Assembly (NCBI GenBank): GCA_049680185.1
Contig: JBAUHI010000076.1
Coordinates: forward strand, 1-64,000
Origin: CAMLHU01 sp049680185
GTDB lineage: Bacteria > Gemmatimonadota > Gemmatimonadetes > Gemmatimonadales > GWC2-71-9
DNA: 64,000 bases
Reading direction: 5' to 3'
Shown here: positions 32,955-40,434 of the stretch, one piece after another
Layout of the letters: each line of letters begins with the position of its first letter
Numbering within the stretch: position 1 is the stretch's first letter
Translations under genes and position numbers: made by a program
The notes under the pieces: generated by a model
What the model was told of the DNA's origin: nothing
Database searches by the model: none
What the model saw: only the letters and a program-made list of their open reading frames with translations

Positions 32955-34469
32955 GTGAACGCAGCCTCGCGCCGCCCGGCGCGCGGGACCGACACTCCGG
33001 TCCACGCGCCCAATGCGGCCCTCCTCATCGATTTCGACAACGTCACCCTCGGCATCCGCTCGGACCTCGCCAAGGAACTTCGGACCCTTCTCAACAGCGA
33101 CATCATCAAGGGTAAGGTCTCGATCCAGCGCGCCTATGCCGACTGGCGCCGCTATCCGCAGTACATCGTCCCCCTGACCGAATCGTCGGTCGAGCTGGTC
33201 TGGGCCCCTGCCGTCGGTACGGCCAAAAAGAACGCGACCGACATCCGGTTGGCCGTGGACGCGATGGAGCTCGCCTTCACCCGTCCCGAGATCGGCACGT
33301 TCATCCTCCTCTCGGGCGACAGCGATTTTTCTTCGCTCGTCATCAAACTCAAGGAGTGGGGCAAGTACGTCGTCGGCGTCGGGATGCGGGAGAGCTCCAG
33401 CGACCTCCTGATCCAGAACTGTGACGAGTACTACTCCTATTCCGACCTCGGTGGCCTGAAGAATCAGCAGGACGTCGTGGCGGCCCCCGGTGTGCCGACC
33501 GATCCGTGGCAGCTGGCGGCGGTCGCGGTGGCGCAGATGGTCAAGGACCGCGATGTGCTGCGGGCCGACCGCCTGAAGCAGGTCATGCAGCAGCTCGATC
33601 CCAAATTCGACGAGCGGGATGCCGGCTTCAATCGGTTCAGCAAGTTCGTCACCGAGGCAGGTACCCGCGGCGTCCTGCGCATCACCAAGCTCGAAAGTGG
33701 CCAGCTGGAAGTCGCGCCAGCGACCCCGGCCGCCGGCGCCGTGGCGACCGAGCCTGCGGCCGAGAAGCGTGATGGTCGGCGCCGGGGCGGGCGAGGACGA
33801 GGGCGTGGCCCGCGCGTTGCGGAAGGCCCGGAGGTCCCCGCGGGCAGCTCGCCCGCACCCGCGGCGGCACCGGTCGTGACCCACCTGACGTTGGCCCGCG
33901 GGTTCGATCTCCTGAAAGACGCCCTGTCCGGGCTTCCGACACCCTCGGCCCACGAGACCGTGCGCCAGCGGATGCTCGCGCTGGCCGGCAAGGAGGATCC
34001 GCTATTCGAGCTTCCCCGCTTCGTGCGATTCCTGCGGCAGGCCCACGATGCGGAGGTCGCCGAGGTACGGAAGGTGGGCGAGGACGCCTTCGACGTGGCC
34101 CCGTTCGGGTCGGTCGGCGGGCCGCCGGCGCGTCTGGAGCAGCCGCCCCATCAGCAGTCCCGTGTCGTGGCGCCAGTGGCGCACGAGCCCCCACCCGTCG
34201 TGGAGGCTCCGGCCGCCACTCGCGGGCCGCTGCGCTTCCGTCGCGGGTCCAAGTCGGGAGTGCGTTCGGCGGACGTGCCGCTGGTCGGAGTAGTCGCGAT
34301 GGAGGCCGATGAGGCGCCAGCGCCGAAGTCGCACAGTCGGCGTGGACGTGCGGCGCCCAAGGTCGCTGAGCCCGCACCAGATGCCGCCGCAGGGTCCAGT
34401 GCACCGGCCACGCCTGCGCCGTCCGGCGCTCGCCGCCGCGGCGGGCGCGCCAAAAAGACCGGGTCATAG
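32955..34469 (+). CDS. NYN (PIN-like) ribonuclease-domain protein with two LOTUS/OST-HTH domains
   Basis: A 504-residue protein. Residues about 18-165 form a NYN/DUF88 (LabA-type) domain: AALLIDFDNVTLGIRSDLA, NATDIRLAVDAMEL and FILLSGDSDFSSLVIKLKEW hold the acidic metal-binding residues. Then comes a first OST-HTH/LOTUS domain (ADRLKQVMQQLDPKFDERDA, GFNRFSKFVTEAG), an arginine/glycine linker (RRRGGRGRGRGPR), and a second LOTUS-like domain (ARGFDLLKDALSGLPTPSAH, FELPRFVRFLRQAHD). The tail is basic and disordered. The architecture points to RNA cleavage or binding. I chose GTG 32955; an ATG at 32817 would add 46 low-complexity residues. The alkyladenine glycosylase gene follows after eight bases. 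Confidence 0.85.
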   Translation: MNAASRRPARGTDTPVHAPNAALLIDFDNVTLGIRSDLAKELRTLLNSDIIKGKVSIQRAYADWRRYPQYIVPLTESSVELVWAPAVGTAKKNATDIRLAVDAMELAFTRPEIGTFILLSGDSDFSSLVIKLKEWGKYVVGVGMRESSSDLLIQNCDEYYSYSDLGGLKNQQDVVAAPGVPTDPWQLAAVAVAQMVKDRDVLRADRLKQVMQQLDPKFDERDAGFNRFSKFVTEAGTRGVLRITKLESGQLEVAPATPAAGAVATEPAAEKRDGRRRGGRGRGRGPRVAEGPEVPAGSSPAPAAAPVVTHLTLARGFDLLKDALSGLPTPSAHETVRQRMLALAGKEDPLFELPRFVRFLRQAHDAEVAEVRKVGEDAFDVAPFGSVGGPPARLEQPPHQQSRVVAPVAHEPPPVVEAPAATRGPLRFRRGSKSGVRSADVPLVGVVAMEADEAPAPKSHSRRGRAAPKVAEPAPDAAAGSSAPATPAPSGARRRGGRAKKTGS

Positions 34470-34477
34470 GTTCGGCG

Positions 34478-35107
34478 GTGGCCCGGGGCAGCATCCGATC
34501 GACGGAACGGGCGGGGAGACCCCTGCCCGTTCCGTTCTTTCAGCGCCCCTCGGACATCGTTGCCCGGGAACTCATCGGCGCGATCCTCGAGGTGTGCACC
34601 GGCCGGACCATCGTCCGCGGGCGGATCGTCGAGACCGAGGCCTATCTGGGCGTCGACGATCCGGCGTCGCACGCGTACGCCCATCGCCGCAACGCCGGCA
34701 ACCTGTCGCTCTATGCCGCGCCGGGAACCTGGTATGTCTACCGGTCGTATGGCATCCACTGGTGCGCCAATCTGATCGCTGGCGGTCGACCGATCGCCGC
34801 GGCAGTGCTGCTCCGCGCCCTCGAGCCATTGGATGGACTCGGCCTGATGCGGCGGCGGCGCGGGAGCGGCGTGCCGGACCGCGTCCTCGCGAACGGCCCC
34901 GGCAAGCTCTGCCAGGCGTTGGCGATCGATCGGCGGCTCGACGGTGTGCCGATGGGACGGTCGTGGGCACGGGTCATCGGCGGGGCAGGAGCGGACGAGG
35001 TCGTGGTCACCCCGCGGATCGGTATCACCAAGGCCGTCGACTGGCCGCTGCGATTCGTGGCCGCAGGGACCGTCTGGGCCTCACGGCCGACCGCCCGCCG
35101 GTCGTGA
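34478..35107 (+). CDS. DNA-3-methyladenine glycosylase, AAG/MPG family
   Basis: A 209-residue base-excision-repair enzyme that removes alkylated purines. Family features are PFFQRPSDIVARELIGAILE, GRIVETEAYLGVDDPASHAY with the catalytic Glu, RNAGNLSLYAAPGTWYVY with the intercalating Tyr region, NGPGKLCQALAID and a C-terminal RIGITKAVDWPLRF. It begins at GTG 34478, eight bases after the NYN gene, so they are probably co-transcribed. The neighbour is RNA-related; a shared role in nucleic-acid damage is only a suggestion. Confidence 0.94.
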   Translation: MARGSIRSTERAGRPLPVPFFQRPSDIVARELIGAILEVCTGRTIVRGRIVETEAYLGVDDPASHAYAHRRNAGNLSLYAAPGTWYVYRSYGIHWCANLIAGGRPIAAAVLLRALEPLDGLGLMRRRRGSGVPDRVLANGPGKLCQALAIDRRLDGVPMGRSWARVIGGAGADEVVVTPRIGITKAVDWPLRFVAAGTVWASRPTARRS

Positions 35108-35147
35108 AGACCGGCGGGCGGTGGATGAAATCGATGGAGCGGCTGGG

Positions 35148-35849
35148 TCAGTAGCTGGCAGGTCCACCACTGCTGCGGGCCGACCCGAGGCTCAGCCGGA
35201 TCCCGGCCATCACGCTGTACGACGGATCCTGGAACAGCGAACCGGTGTCGTACTCGGTGCTCTTGTTGGTCAGATTGGTGGTGATGGTATGCGCGGACGG
35301 CGCGGAGGTCACCTGCGCCTGCCCGAATGCCGATATGCCGGCGACCCGGAACTCGAGGCCGCCGATGGCGGTCAGGAATCCCTGCGTCCCAAGGCTCGCG
35401 ATGACGTGGCCTCCAGGGGTATTGCCCGTGCTGTGCAGGATGCCGCCGCCCAGCCCGACGTACGGCTGGAGGATCGAATGGCGAACGGGGAAGAGCAGCA
35501 CCGCGAACGTGTAGCGCCGGACCCCGGTGTAGACCACGTTGGTCGTGGACGATGTCGCGTTGTTGGCCGTGTCGACCACCACCGACCCGACGGTCCCGTT
35601 CTTGTTGGTCCCGAAGCTCTGGTCCACCGAGATCAGGAATCCGCTGCGCGCGCCGGTGACAAGGAAGTGCGCGCCAGCGGTTGCCATCAGGTCACGCTTG
35701 CCGGCAGCGGTACCGTCCTTGACGCTGATCAGGCCGCCCTGAGCGCCAAAGTACAGGGTGTACTCTTGAGACCCCTGGGCCCACGCGGGTGTCCCCACCA
35801 CGGCGATGGCCAGAACCCCAAGCACGATCGAACGGCTCAGCATCCTCAT
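35148..35849 (-). CDS. Small outer-membrane beta-barrel protein
   Basis: A 233-residue protein with signal peptide MRMLSRSIVLGVLAIAVVGT and a cleavage site after PAWA. The mature part alternates polar and aliphatic/aromatic residues in short strands (YTLYFGAQGGLISVKDG, FAVLLFPVRHSILQPYVGLG, GFLTAIGGLEFRVAGISAFG) as in eight-stranded OmpA/OmpW-like barrels. LQPYVGLGGG is a common barrel motif. It has GAGGAAG seven bases before the start. It is preceded by a region with strong hairpins. Function unknown. Confidence 0.75.
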   Translation of the reverse strand: MRMLSRSIVLGVLAIAVVGTPAWAQGSQEYTLYFGAQGGLISVKDGTAAGKRDLMATAGAHFLVTGARSGFLISVDQSFGTNKNGTVGSVVVDTANNATSSTTNVVYTGVRRYTFAVLLFPVRHSILQPYVGLGGGILHSTGNTPGGHVIASLGTQGFLTAIGGLEFRVAGISAFGQAQVTSAPSAHTITTNLTNKSTEYDTGSLFQDPSYSVMAGIRLSLGSARSSGGPASY

Positions 35850-35949
35850 CGGTCTTCCTCCGTGATGGTCCGGTCTCGGCGCCACCTGACGGTGCGTAAG
35901 TAGTTATGGGAGTGGCATTTCCGTGGCCGAATCCCCTTCGGCGACCCCG

Positions 35950-35962
35950 GGGGGATACCCCC
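35950..35962 (-). promoter_or_regulatory. G5-TAT-C5 hairpin upstream of the outer-membrane protein gene
   Basis: GGGGGTATCCCCC, read on the minus strand, is a perfect 5-bp stem with a three-base loop about 100 bases before the start. It could be a transcription terminator remnant or a regulatory hairpin. No assigned protein binds it. Confidence 0.35.
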
Positions 35963-35981
35963 TACAATAGGAAGATACCTG

Positions 35982-36010
35982 GAAAAAAGCTAGCCCCAAA
36001 GCGCCAGGGG
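35982..36010 (-). terminator. Possible terminator after kbl
   Basis: On the minus strand CCCC-TGGCGCTTT-GGGG is followed by CTAGC and six T residues. The stem is only four G-C pairs, so termination may be weak. It lies 68 bases after the kbl stop and would end the tdh-kbl transcript. Confidence 0.35.
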
Positions 36011-36032
36011 AGAGGTACCCTAGGCCGTTCGG

Positions 36033-36048
36033 GGATAAGCAGTTATCC
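36033..36048. promoter_or_regulatory. Inverted repeat GGATAA-GCAG-TTATCC
   Basis: A perfect 6-bp inverted repeat with a four-base spacer, the size of a dimeric-repressor operator. It lies between the kbl stop and the outer-membrane protein gene. No regulator is known for it. Confidence 0.35.
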
Positions 36049-36077
36049 GGCTGAACTACCAAACTACTTGAGGTGCC

Positions 36078-37277
36078 TCAGATCAGCCCCAGTTTGCGGC
36101 CTGCCTTCCGGAAGGCCTCCAGGGCGCGGTCAAGATGCTCTCGGGTGTGCGCTGCCGAGACTTGGCAACGCACCCGGGCCTGTCCTTGCGGCACGACCGG
36201 GAATCCGAATCCGGTCACGAACACGCCGGCATCGAGCAGGGCCTCGCTCATCTGGATCGCCTTGGCCGTTTCACCGAGGATCACGGGGATGATCGGCGTC
36301 TCGCCGGCGAGCGGCTTGAACCCGAGGGCCAGGAGTTGATCGCGGAAGTAGGTCGCGTTGGCGCGGAGCGTCTCGACCCGGGCCGGTTCGCGCTCCAGGA
36401 CCTCGATGCTCCTGAGCGCACTCGCCGCGACCGTCGGCGGCAGCGCGTTGGAGAAGAGCTGCGGCCGGGCCCGTTGGGTGAGAAAGTCGCAGGCGGCCTC
36501 GCTCGCGGCGACGAACCCGCCGGCGGCCCCGCCCAGTGCCTTGCCGAGCGTGGACGTGATGATCGGCACCTCGCCCAACAGTCCGAAATGCTCGGCGGTC
36601 CCGCGGCCGGTCCGCCCGAGGACGCCGGTCGCGTGCGAGTCGTCGAGCATCAGTACCGCACCCCGCTTGCGGCACACCTCCAGGAGGTCGGGAAGCTTGC
36701 AGATGGCCCCTTCCATCGAAAAGACGCCGTCGCTGATCACCAGCTTGACCCGGCGGTCCGTGGCGGCGGCGAGCTTCTGATCGAGGTCGGAGAGGTCTCC
36801 GTGGGCGTAGACGCCGGTCTGGCACTTGGTGATCGCCTTGGCCAGCCGGATGCCGTCGATGATCGACGCGTGGTTGAGCTGGTCGGAGAGCACCAGGTCC
36901 TGCTCCGTGAGCAGCGTGCCGGGCACTGCTTCATTCGCATTCCAGCAGCTGACGAAGCTGAGCGATGCCGGCGTGTCGACCAACCGGGCGCAGGCGCGCT
37001 CGAGATCACGGTGGACGGTGAATGTCCCGCAGATGAATCGCACGGAGGCAGTGCCGGCCCCGAATCGGTCCAGTGCCTCGTGGCCCGCCCGGATCACCTC
37101 GGGATGATCGGAGAGCCCGAGATAGTTGTTGGACGACAGCACCACCACCTCGCCATGCCCTTCCATCCGGACCACCGGTCCCTGGCGGCCCTCGAGGTAG
37201 TTGAGCCGCTTGTACACCCCATCCCGCTTGAACCCCTCGAGGTCGGAGTTGATGCGGTCGTCGAGGGTGCTGTTCAT
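36078..37277 (-). CDS. kbl: 2-amino-3-ketobutyrate CoA ligase (glycine C-acetyltransferase)
   Basis: Converts 2-amino-3-ketobutyrate plus CoA into glycine and acetyl-CoA, the second step of threonine breakdown. The 399-residue fold-type I PLP enzyme shows SSNNYLGLSDHPEVIRAGHE, SVRFICGTFTVHRDLERACA, SDQLNHASIIDGIRLAKA, LMLDDSHATGVLGRTGRGTA and TSTLGKALGGAAGG with the PLP-binding Lys. It starts at ATG 37277, overlapping the tdh stop (ATGA). tdh and kbl form a complete threonine-to-glycine pathway. Confidence 0.96.
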   Translation of the reverse strand: MNSTLDDRINSDLEGFKRDGVYKRLNYLEGRQGPVVRMEGHGEVVVLSSNNYLGLSDHPEVIRAGHEALDRFGAGTASVRFICGTFTVHRDLERACARLVDTPASLSFVSCWNANEAVPGTLLTEQDLVLSDQLNHASIIDGIRLAKAITKCQTGVYAHGDLSDLDQKLAAATDRRVKLVISDGVFSMEGAICKLPDLLEVCRKRGAVLMLDDSHATGVLGRTGRGTAEHFGLLGEVPIITSTLGKALGGAAGGFVAASEAACDFLTQRARPQLFSNALPPTVAASALRSIEVLEREPARVETLRANATYFRDQLLALGFKPLAGETPIIPVILGETAKAIQMSEALLDAGVFVTGFGFPVVPQGQARVRCQVSAAHTREHLDRALEAFRKAGRKLGLI

Positions 37278-38314
37278 CGCGCGATCTCCAGGATGACCTT
37301 GCCCGCTTGTCCGTTCTTGATGAGCCCGATGGCCTCGGCGATACCCTCCATCGGGAAGCGGTGGGTCACAACGGGTCGAGGGTCGAACTTGCCGCTCTGG
37401 AGCAGCGTGAACATCTGCTGCCACGTCTGGTACATCTTCCGTCCGGTGACGCCATAGAGCGTCAGTCCCTTGAAGATGATGTCGCGGGCAAAGTCGACTT
37501 CGGTGGTCTTCGCTGGCGTGCCCAGGAAGTTGATCCGGCCGCCGGGACGGATCGATGCGAACGCCTGTTGGTGGCCGGCCGGGTGCCCGCTCATCTCGCA
37601 GACGAGGTCGGCGCCACCAGTGCCGGAGAGCTCGCGCACCCGTGCCGGGACGTCGTCCGTGGCAGGGTCAAGGGTCACGTCCGCTCCCATGGTCTTGGCC
37701 AGCGCGCGCCGCACCGGATTGAAGTCGCTCGCAATGACGACCGACGCGCCGGCGGCCCTGGCGACCCCGACCGCGAAGCAGCCGATCGGTCCGCAGCCGA
37801 GCACGAAGACCGAGCTTCCCGCGACCATCCCCTCGAGTGCGGTGTGGACGGCGTTGCCGATGGGGTCCATGATGGCGCCGATCTCGGTGGGGATCCCGTC
37901 GAGCTTCATCACGTTCGACGCCGGCATCGCGATGTACTCGGCGAACGCGCCGTCCCGATCGACGCCGATGATCTGGGTGCGCTCGCAGACGTGATACTGG
38001 TTGAAGCGGCAGGGCCGGCAATGTCCGCACACGATGTGGCCCTCGGCAGTGACCAGGTCACCCACCGCCAGGAGGCCGGCCGCGCGGGCCTCGCTGCCCA
38101 TCTCCGTCACCGTGCCGGCGAACTCGTGGCCGATCACCACCGGGGGCTTGAGCCGACGCGATGCCCACGAATCCCATTCCCATATATGCAGGTCGGTGCC
38201 GCACACACCGGCATGCGCGACCTTGATCAGGACGTCCGCGGTACCGATCCGGGGGACCGGCACGTCCTTCACGACCATCCCGGGCCCGGCGGACTCCTTG
38301 ACGAGCGCTCGCAT
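37274..38314 (-). CDS. tdh: L-threonine 3-dehydrogenase
   Basis: NAD- and zinc-dependent enzyme oxidising threonine to 2-amino-3-ketobutyrate. The 346-residue medium-chain dehydrogenase has AGVCGTDLHIWEWDSWASRR (catalytic zinc Cys; threonine-dehydrogenase-specific HIWEWD), VIGHEFAGTV (zinc His-Glu), the structural zinc Cys cluster GHIVCGHCRPCRFNQYHVC and the NAD site VFVLGCGPIGCFAVGVARAAG. kbl follows with an ATGA overlap. A TATATT -10 box lies 28 bases upstream, and the leader contains GGAA near the start. The neighbouring upstream small gene has its own terminator, so tdh-kbl is a separate unit. Confidence 0.96.
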   Translation of the reverse strand: MRALVKESAGPGMVVKDVPVPRIGTADVLIKVAHAGVCGTDLHIWEWDSWASRRLKPPVVIGHEFAGTVTEMGSEARAAGLLAVGDLVTAEGHIVCGHCRPCRFNQYHVCERTQIIGVDRDGAFAEYIAMPASNVMKLDGIPTEIGAIMDPIGNAVHTALEGMVAGSSVFVLGCGPIGCFAVGVARAAGASVVIASDFNPVRRALAKTMGADVTLDPATDDVPARVRELSGTGGADLVCEMSGHPAGHQQAFASIRPGGRINFLGTPAKTTEVDFARDIIFKGLTLYGVTGRKMYQTWQQMFTLLQSGKFDPRPVVTHRFPMEGIAEAIGLIKNGQAGKVILEIAR

Positions 38315-38342
38315 CGCGATTCCAGTGAAGTGGACCGGCGGG

Positions 38343-38348
38343 AATATA
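38343..38348 (-). promoter_or_regulatory. -10 box of tdh-kbl
   Basis: TATATT on the minus strand; transcription would start near 38336, giving a leader of about 22 bases. No clear -35; that region is covered by the terminator hairpin of the small upstream gene. Confidence 0.4.
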
Positions 38349-38353
38349 GAACG

Positions 38354-38383
38354 AAAGACCCCCGAGCGGACTGCTCGGGGGTC
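38354..38383 (-). terminator. Rho-independent terminator of the 55-residue protein gene
   Basis: GACCCCCGAGC-AGTCC-GCTCGGGGGTC (minus strand, 38383-38357) is a perfect 11-bp stem with a five-base loop, followed by TTTCGTTCT. It is the strongest hairpin terminator in the window. It separates the small gene from tdh. Confidence 0.8.
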
Positions 38384-38404
38384 GCGATACGTCAGGTCGT
38401 CAGA

Positions 38405-38572
38405 TCAGGCGGCGTGATCGACCGGCATCTGCTCGTGCCAGTGTTCGGTCGTCTCATCTTCGTCGGCAGCCCACATGTAGGCCCAGATCGCGGCCGGCTT
38501 GCGGCGCTCTCCACCGTCGTGGATGATGATCCCGATCGGTTCCTGCTCGGCGGCGATGGCAGCGGCGTTCAC
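38405..38572 (-). CDS. Small acidic protein, unknown function (55 residues)
   Basis: Starts at GTG 38572 with GAGGG seven bases upstream and ends just before the strong terminator at 38354-38383. The sequence (M)NAAAIAAEQEPIGIIIHDGG continues with ERRKPAAIWAYMW and an acidic, His/Trp-rich tail (ADEDETTEHWHEQMPVDHAA). A stand-alone unit with ribosome-binding site and terminator argues strongly for a real small gene. No domain recognised. The IIIHDGG-xx-R-x-P-AAIWAYMW pattern is distinctive and could be used to find relatives. Confidence 0.75.
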   Translation of the reverse strand: MNAAAIAAEQEPIGIIIHDGGERRKPAAIWAYMWAADEDETTEHWHEQMPVDHAA

Positions 38573-38665
38573 GATGATACCCTCGATGGATGATGGACCT
38601 CGCCCTTCCTACTGCAGGGCCCATGCCATTAAGGATACCGTGCTAAGCTATTGCAGCTATTGCAC

Positions 38666-39520
38666 TTAATCGCGCGCATCGAGCATGGTGTGTTGGAGTG
38701 ACTCAGACACATCAGAGTCGTTCTGACACAGAGGAGGGAGGAGGATGGCGCTTCCTTCCACACTTGGAGAATGCCGCCACCCCGGGTACCAGGACCGGAG
38801 TTCCGAGATCCGTCCGCTCGGACCGAGGAGCACGTGCGCCCCGATCTCGGCGATGCGATCCTGCAGCGCCACGACGAATGACCGCAGGTCGGTCTCGCCC
38901 AGCGCACCCACTTCGCCGGCATCGAGCACCACGATCTGGGTGGGACGTTCCGCCGGCGGGAGCCACGGCCGCCCCACCTGGACCACGAACGCCTCGAGTG
39001 CTCCCGCGAGCGACTCGTCGACGGCCAGGCGCTCCACCCGTTCCACCACTGGCAGCGAGCCGGCGAGAAAGGTGACCTCGACGTCGTGGGCGGCGAGCAG
39101 GGGCGCCAGCGCCTCGGTGCCGGACCCGATCAGGAGCGCGTGGTCCGCCGGCTCGCAGCGGGAAAGGAGCGTCGCCACCGGGTGGGTATCCGCGACGCCC
39201 CAGTACGCCGGCTCACGCTGCGCGGCCGCGCGTTTCCCGTAGCGTTGCTTCCACGTCTTGAAGGTCGGCAGCTTCAGACGCTTACTGATGAGCCGGTCGA
39301 CACAGTCGAGCATCATCACTTCGGTGAGGAAGAGCTGGCCCTCGGTGCTGGCACCCTGGACCGCGAGCGCCTCCTCCGCGAGCCGCATCAGGTCCTGGCG
39401 GGAGCGGGAGTTCTTGTATGCCTCGATCCGGTGCACCAGGAATTCCTGGTAGCGCTGCTGTGGGGACGCCGTGGCCCGGCGCCGTCCCCGTCGGCGCACC
39501 AACTGGGCCTCGGTCAGCAT
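38666..39520 (-). CDS. Conserved hypothetical protein, possible Rossmann-like domain
   Basis: A 284-residue protein starting at ATG 39520, which lies inside the last codons of the cation-exporter gene (7-base overlap). A basic N-terminus (LVRRRGRRRATASPQQRYQE) is followed by a helical region (TFKTWKQRYGKRAA) and a domain with alternating strands and helices: HALLIGSGTEALAPLLAAHD, VEVTFLAGSLPVVERVERLA, IVVLDAGEVGALG and IAEIGAHVLLGP. The GSGTEA turn recalls the nucleotide or S-adenosylmethionine loop of a Rossmann fold, but no family is identified. A His/Trp-rich end follows. Co-transcribed with the cation exporter. Function unknown. Confidence 0.6.
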   Translation of the reverse strand: MLTEAQLVRRRGRRRATASPQQRYQEFLVHRIEAYKNSRSRQDLMRLAEEALAVQGASTEGQLFLTEVMMLDCVDRLISKRLKLPTFKTWKQRYGKRAAAQREPAYWGVADTHPVATLLSRCEPADHALLIGSGTEALAPLLAAHDVEVTFLAGSLPVVERVERLAVDESLAGALEAFVVQVGRPWLPPAERPTQIVVLDAGEVGALGETDLRSFVVALQDRIAEIGAHVLLGPSGRISELRSWYPGWRHSPSVEGSAILLPPLCQNDSDVSESLQHTMLDARD

Positions 39521-40389
39521 GGTTCGACGTGCACGAGGACGTGCTGCAAGGGGAATTCCGCGCCGAGCGCCGCCTCGACCGCGTCGGCGATGCGGTGGCC
39601 GGCGTCGACCGACGCGGCGCCTTCGACGGCGATGGTCACCTCGGCAAAGTGCAGCTCGGACGCCGTGCGCGAGCGGATCCCGTAGGCGCGCTGAACACCG
39701 GGCACGGCCTCGGCGACACGGCGGAGGTCGCCCTCGGGGAACGCCGCCTGATCGAGGAGGGTGGGCATCGAACGCTTCACGATCTCGTAGCCGACGTGCG
39801 CGACCAGTCCGGCCACGACCACGGCCAGGAGCGGGTCGGCCCACATGTATCCGGCGCGCGCGAGCAGCAGGCCGCCGATGACCGCCAGGGTGATCCAGAC
39901 GTCAGAACGGGTGTGCTCCGCATCCGCCAGGAGGATCTCGCTGCCGAGCCGCACGGCCGCACGCCGCTCGTACCATGCGACCCAGATGTTCACGCCCAGC
40001 GTCATCGTCAGGAGACCACCCTCCAGGGGGCCGAATGCGATCGGGTGACCACCCTGTGCCAGATGGACCGCGGCCCCTCGGAGCAGCTCGAAGATGGTCA
40101 CGGAGAGGAACACCACGATGCTCAAGGCCCCGAGCGTCTCGAACTTGGCGTGGCCGTAGGGATGGTCGGCGTCGGGCCCGCGGGACGCAAAGTGTGTGAT
40201 GGCAAGTCCGAAGACGTTGTTCATCACATCGACCGACGAGTGGAGCACATCCCCGAAGACGGCGAGGGACCCGGTGGCGATCCCGACCCCGATCTTGATG
40301 GCGACGACCAGCAGGTTGGCCCAGAGCAGGGCGCCAAGGACCTGGCGCACCTGCCGGTCGCGGTCCACGGCCGGGCTGTTCGGGGGCAT
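39514..40389 (-). CDS. Cation diffusion facilitator family metal exporter
   Basis: A 291-residue inner-membrane transporter that exports zinc, iron, cobalt or related divalent cations in exchange for protons. Four to six membrane segments are visible (ALLWANLLVVAIKIGVGIAT, GALSIVVFLSVTIFELLRGA). The transport-site residues are in FGDVLHSSVDVMNNV and DAEHTRSDVWITLAVIGG, where H-x3-D pairs bind the metal. A cytoplasmic C-terminal domain (HFAEVTIAVEGAASVDAGHR) follows. It is first of a two-gene unit with the hypothetical protein. Metal specificity cannot be told. Confidence 0.93.
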   Translation of the reverse strand: MPPNSPAVDRDRQVRQVLGALLWANLLVVAIKIGVGIATGSLAVFGDVLHSSVDVMNNVFGLAITHFASRGPDADHPYGHAKFETLGALSIVVFLSVTIFELLRGAAVHLAQGGHPIAFGPLEGGLLTMTLGVNIWVAWYERRAAVRLGSEILLADAEHTRSDVWITLAVIGGLLLARAGYMWADPLLAVVVAGLVAHVGYEIVKRSMPTLLDQAAFPEGDLRRVAEAVPGVQRAYGIRSRTASELHFAEVTIAVEGAASVDAGHRIADAVEAALGAEFPLQHVLVHVEPC

Positions 40390-40434
40390 CCTGTAAGCTC
40401 GTTACGAATGGTGGGCACGGTCAATAGAGGCGGG

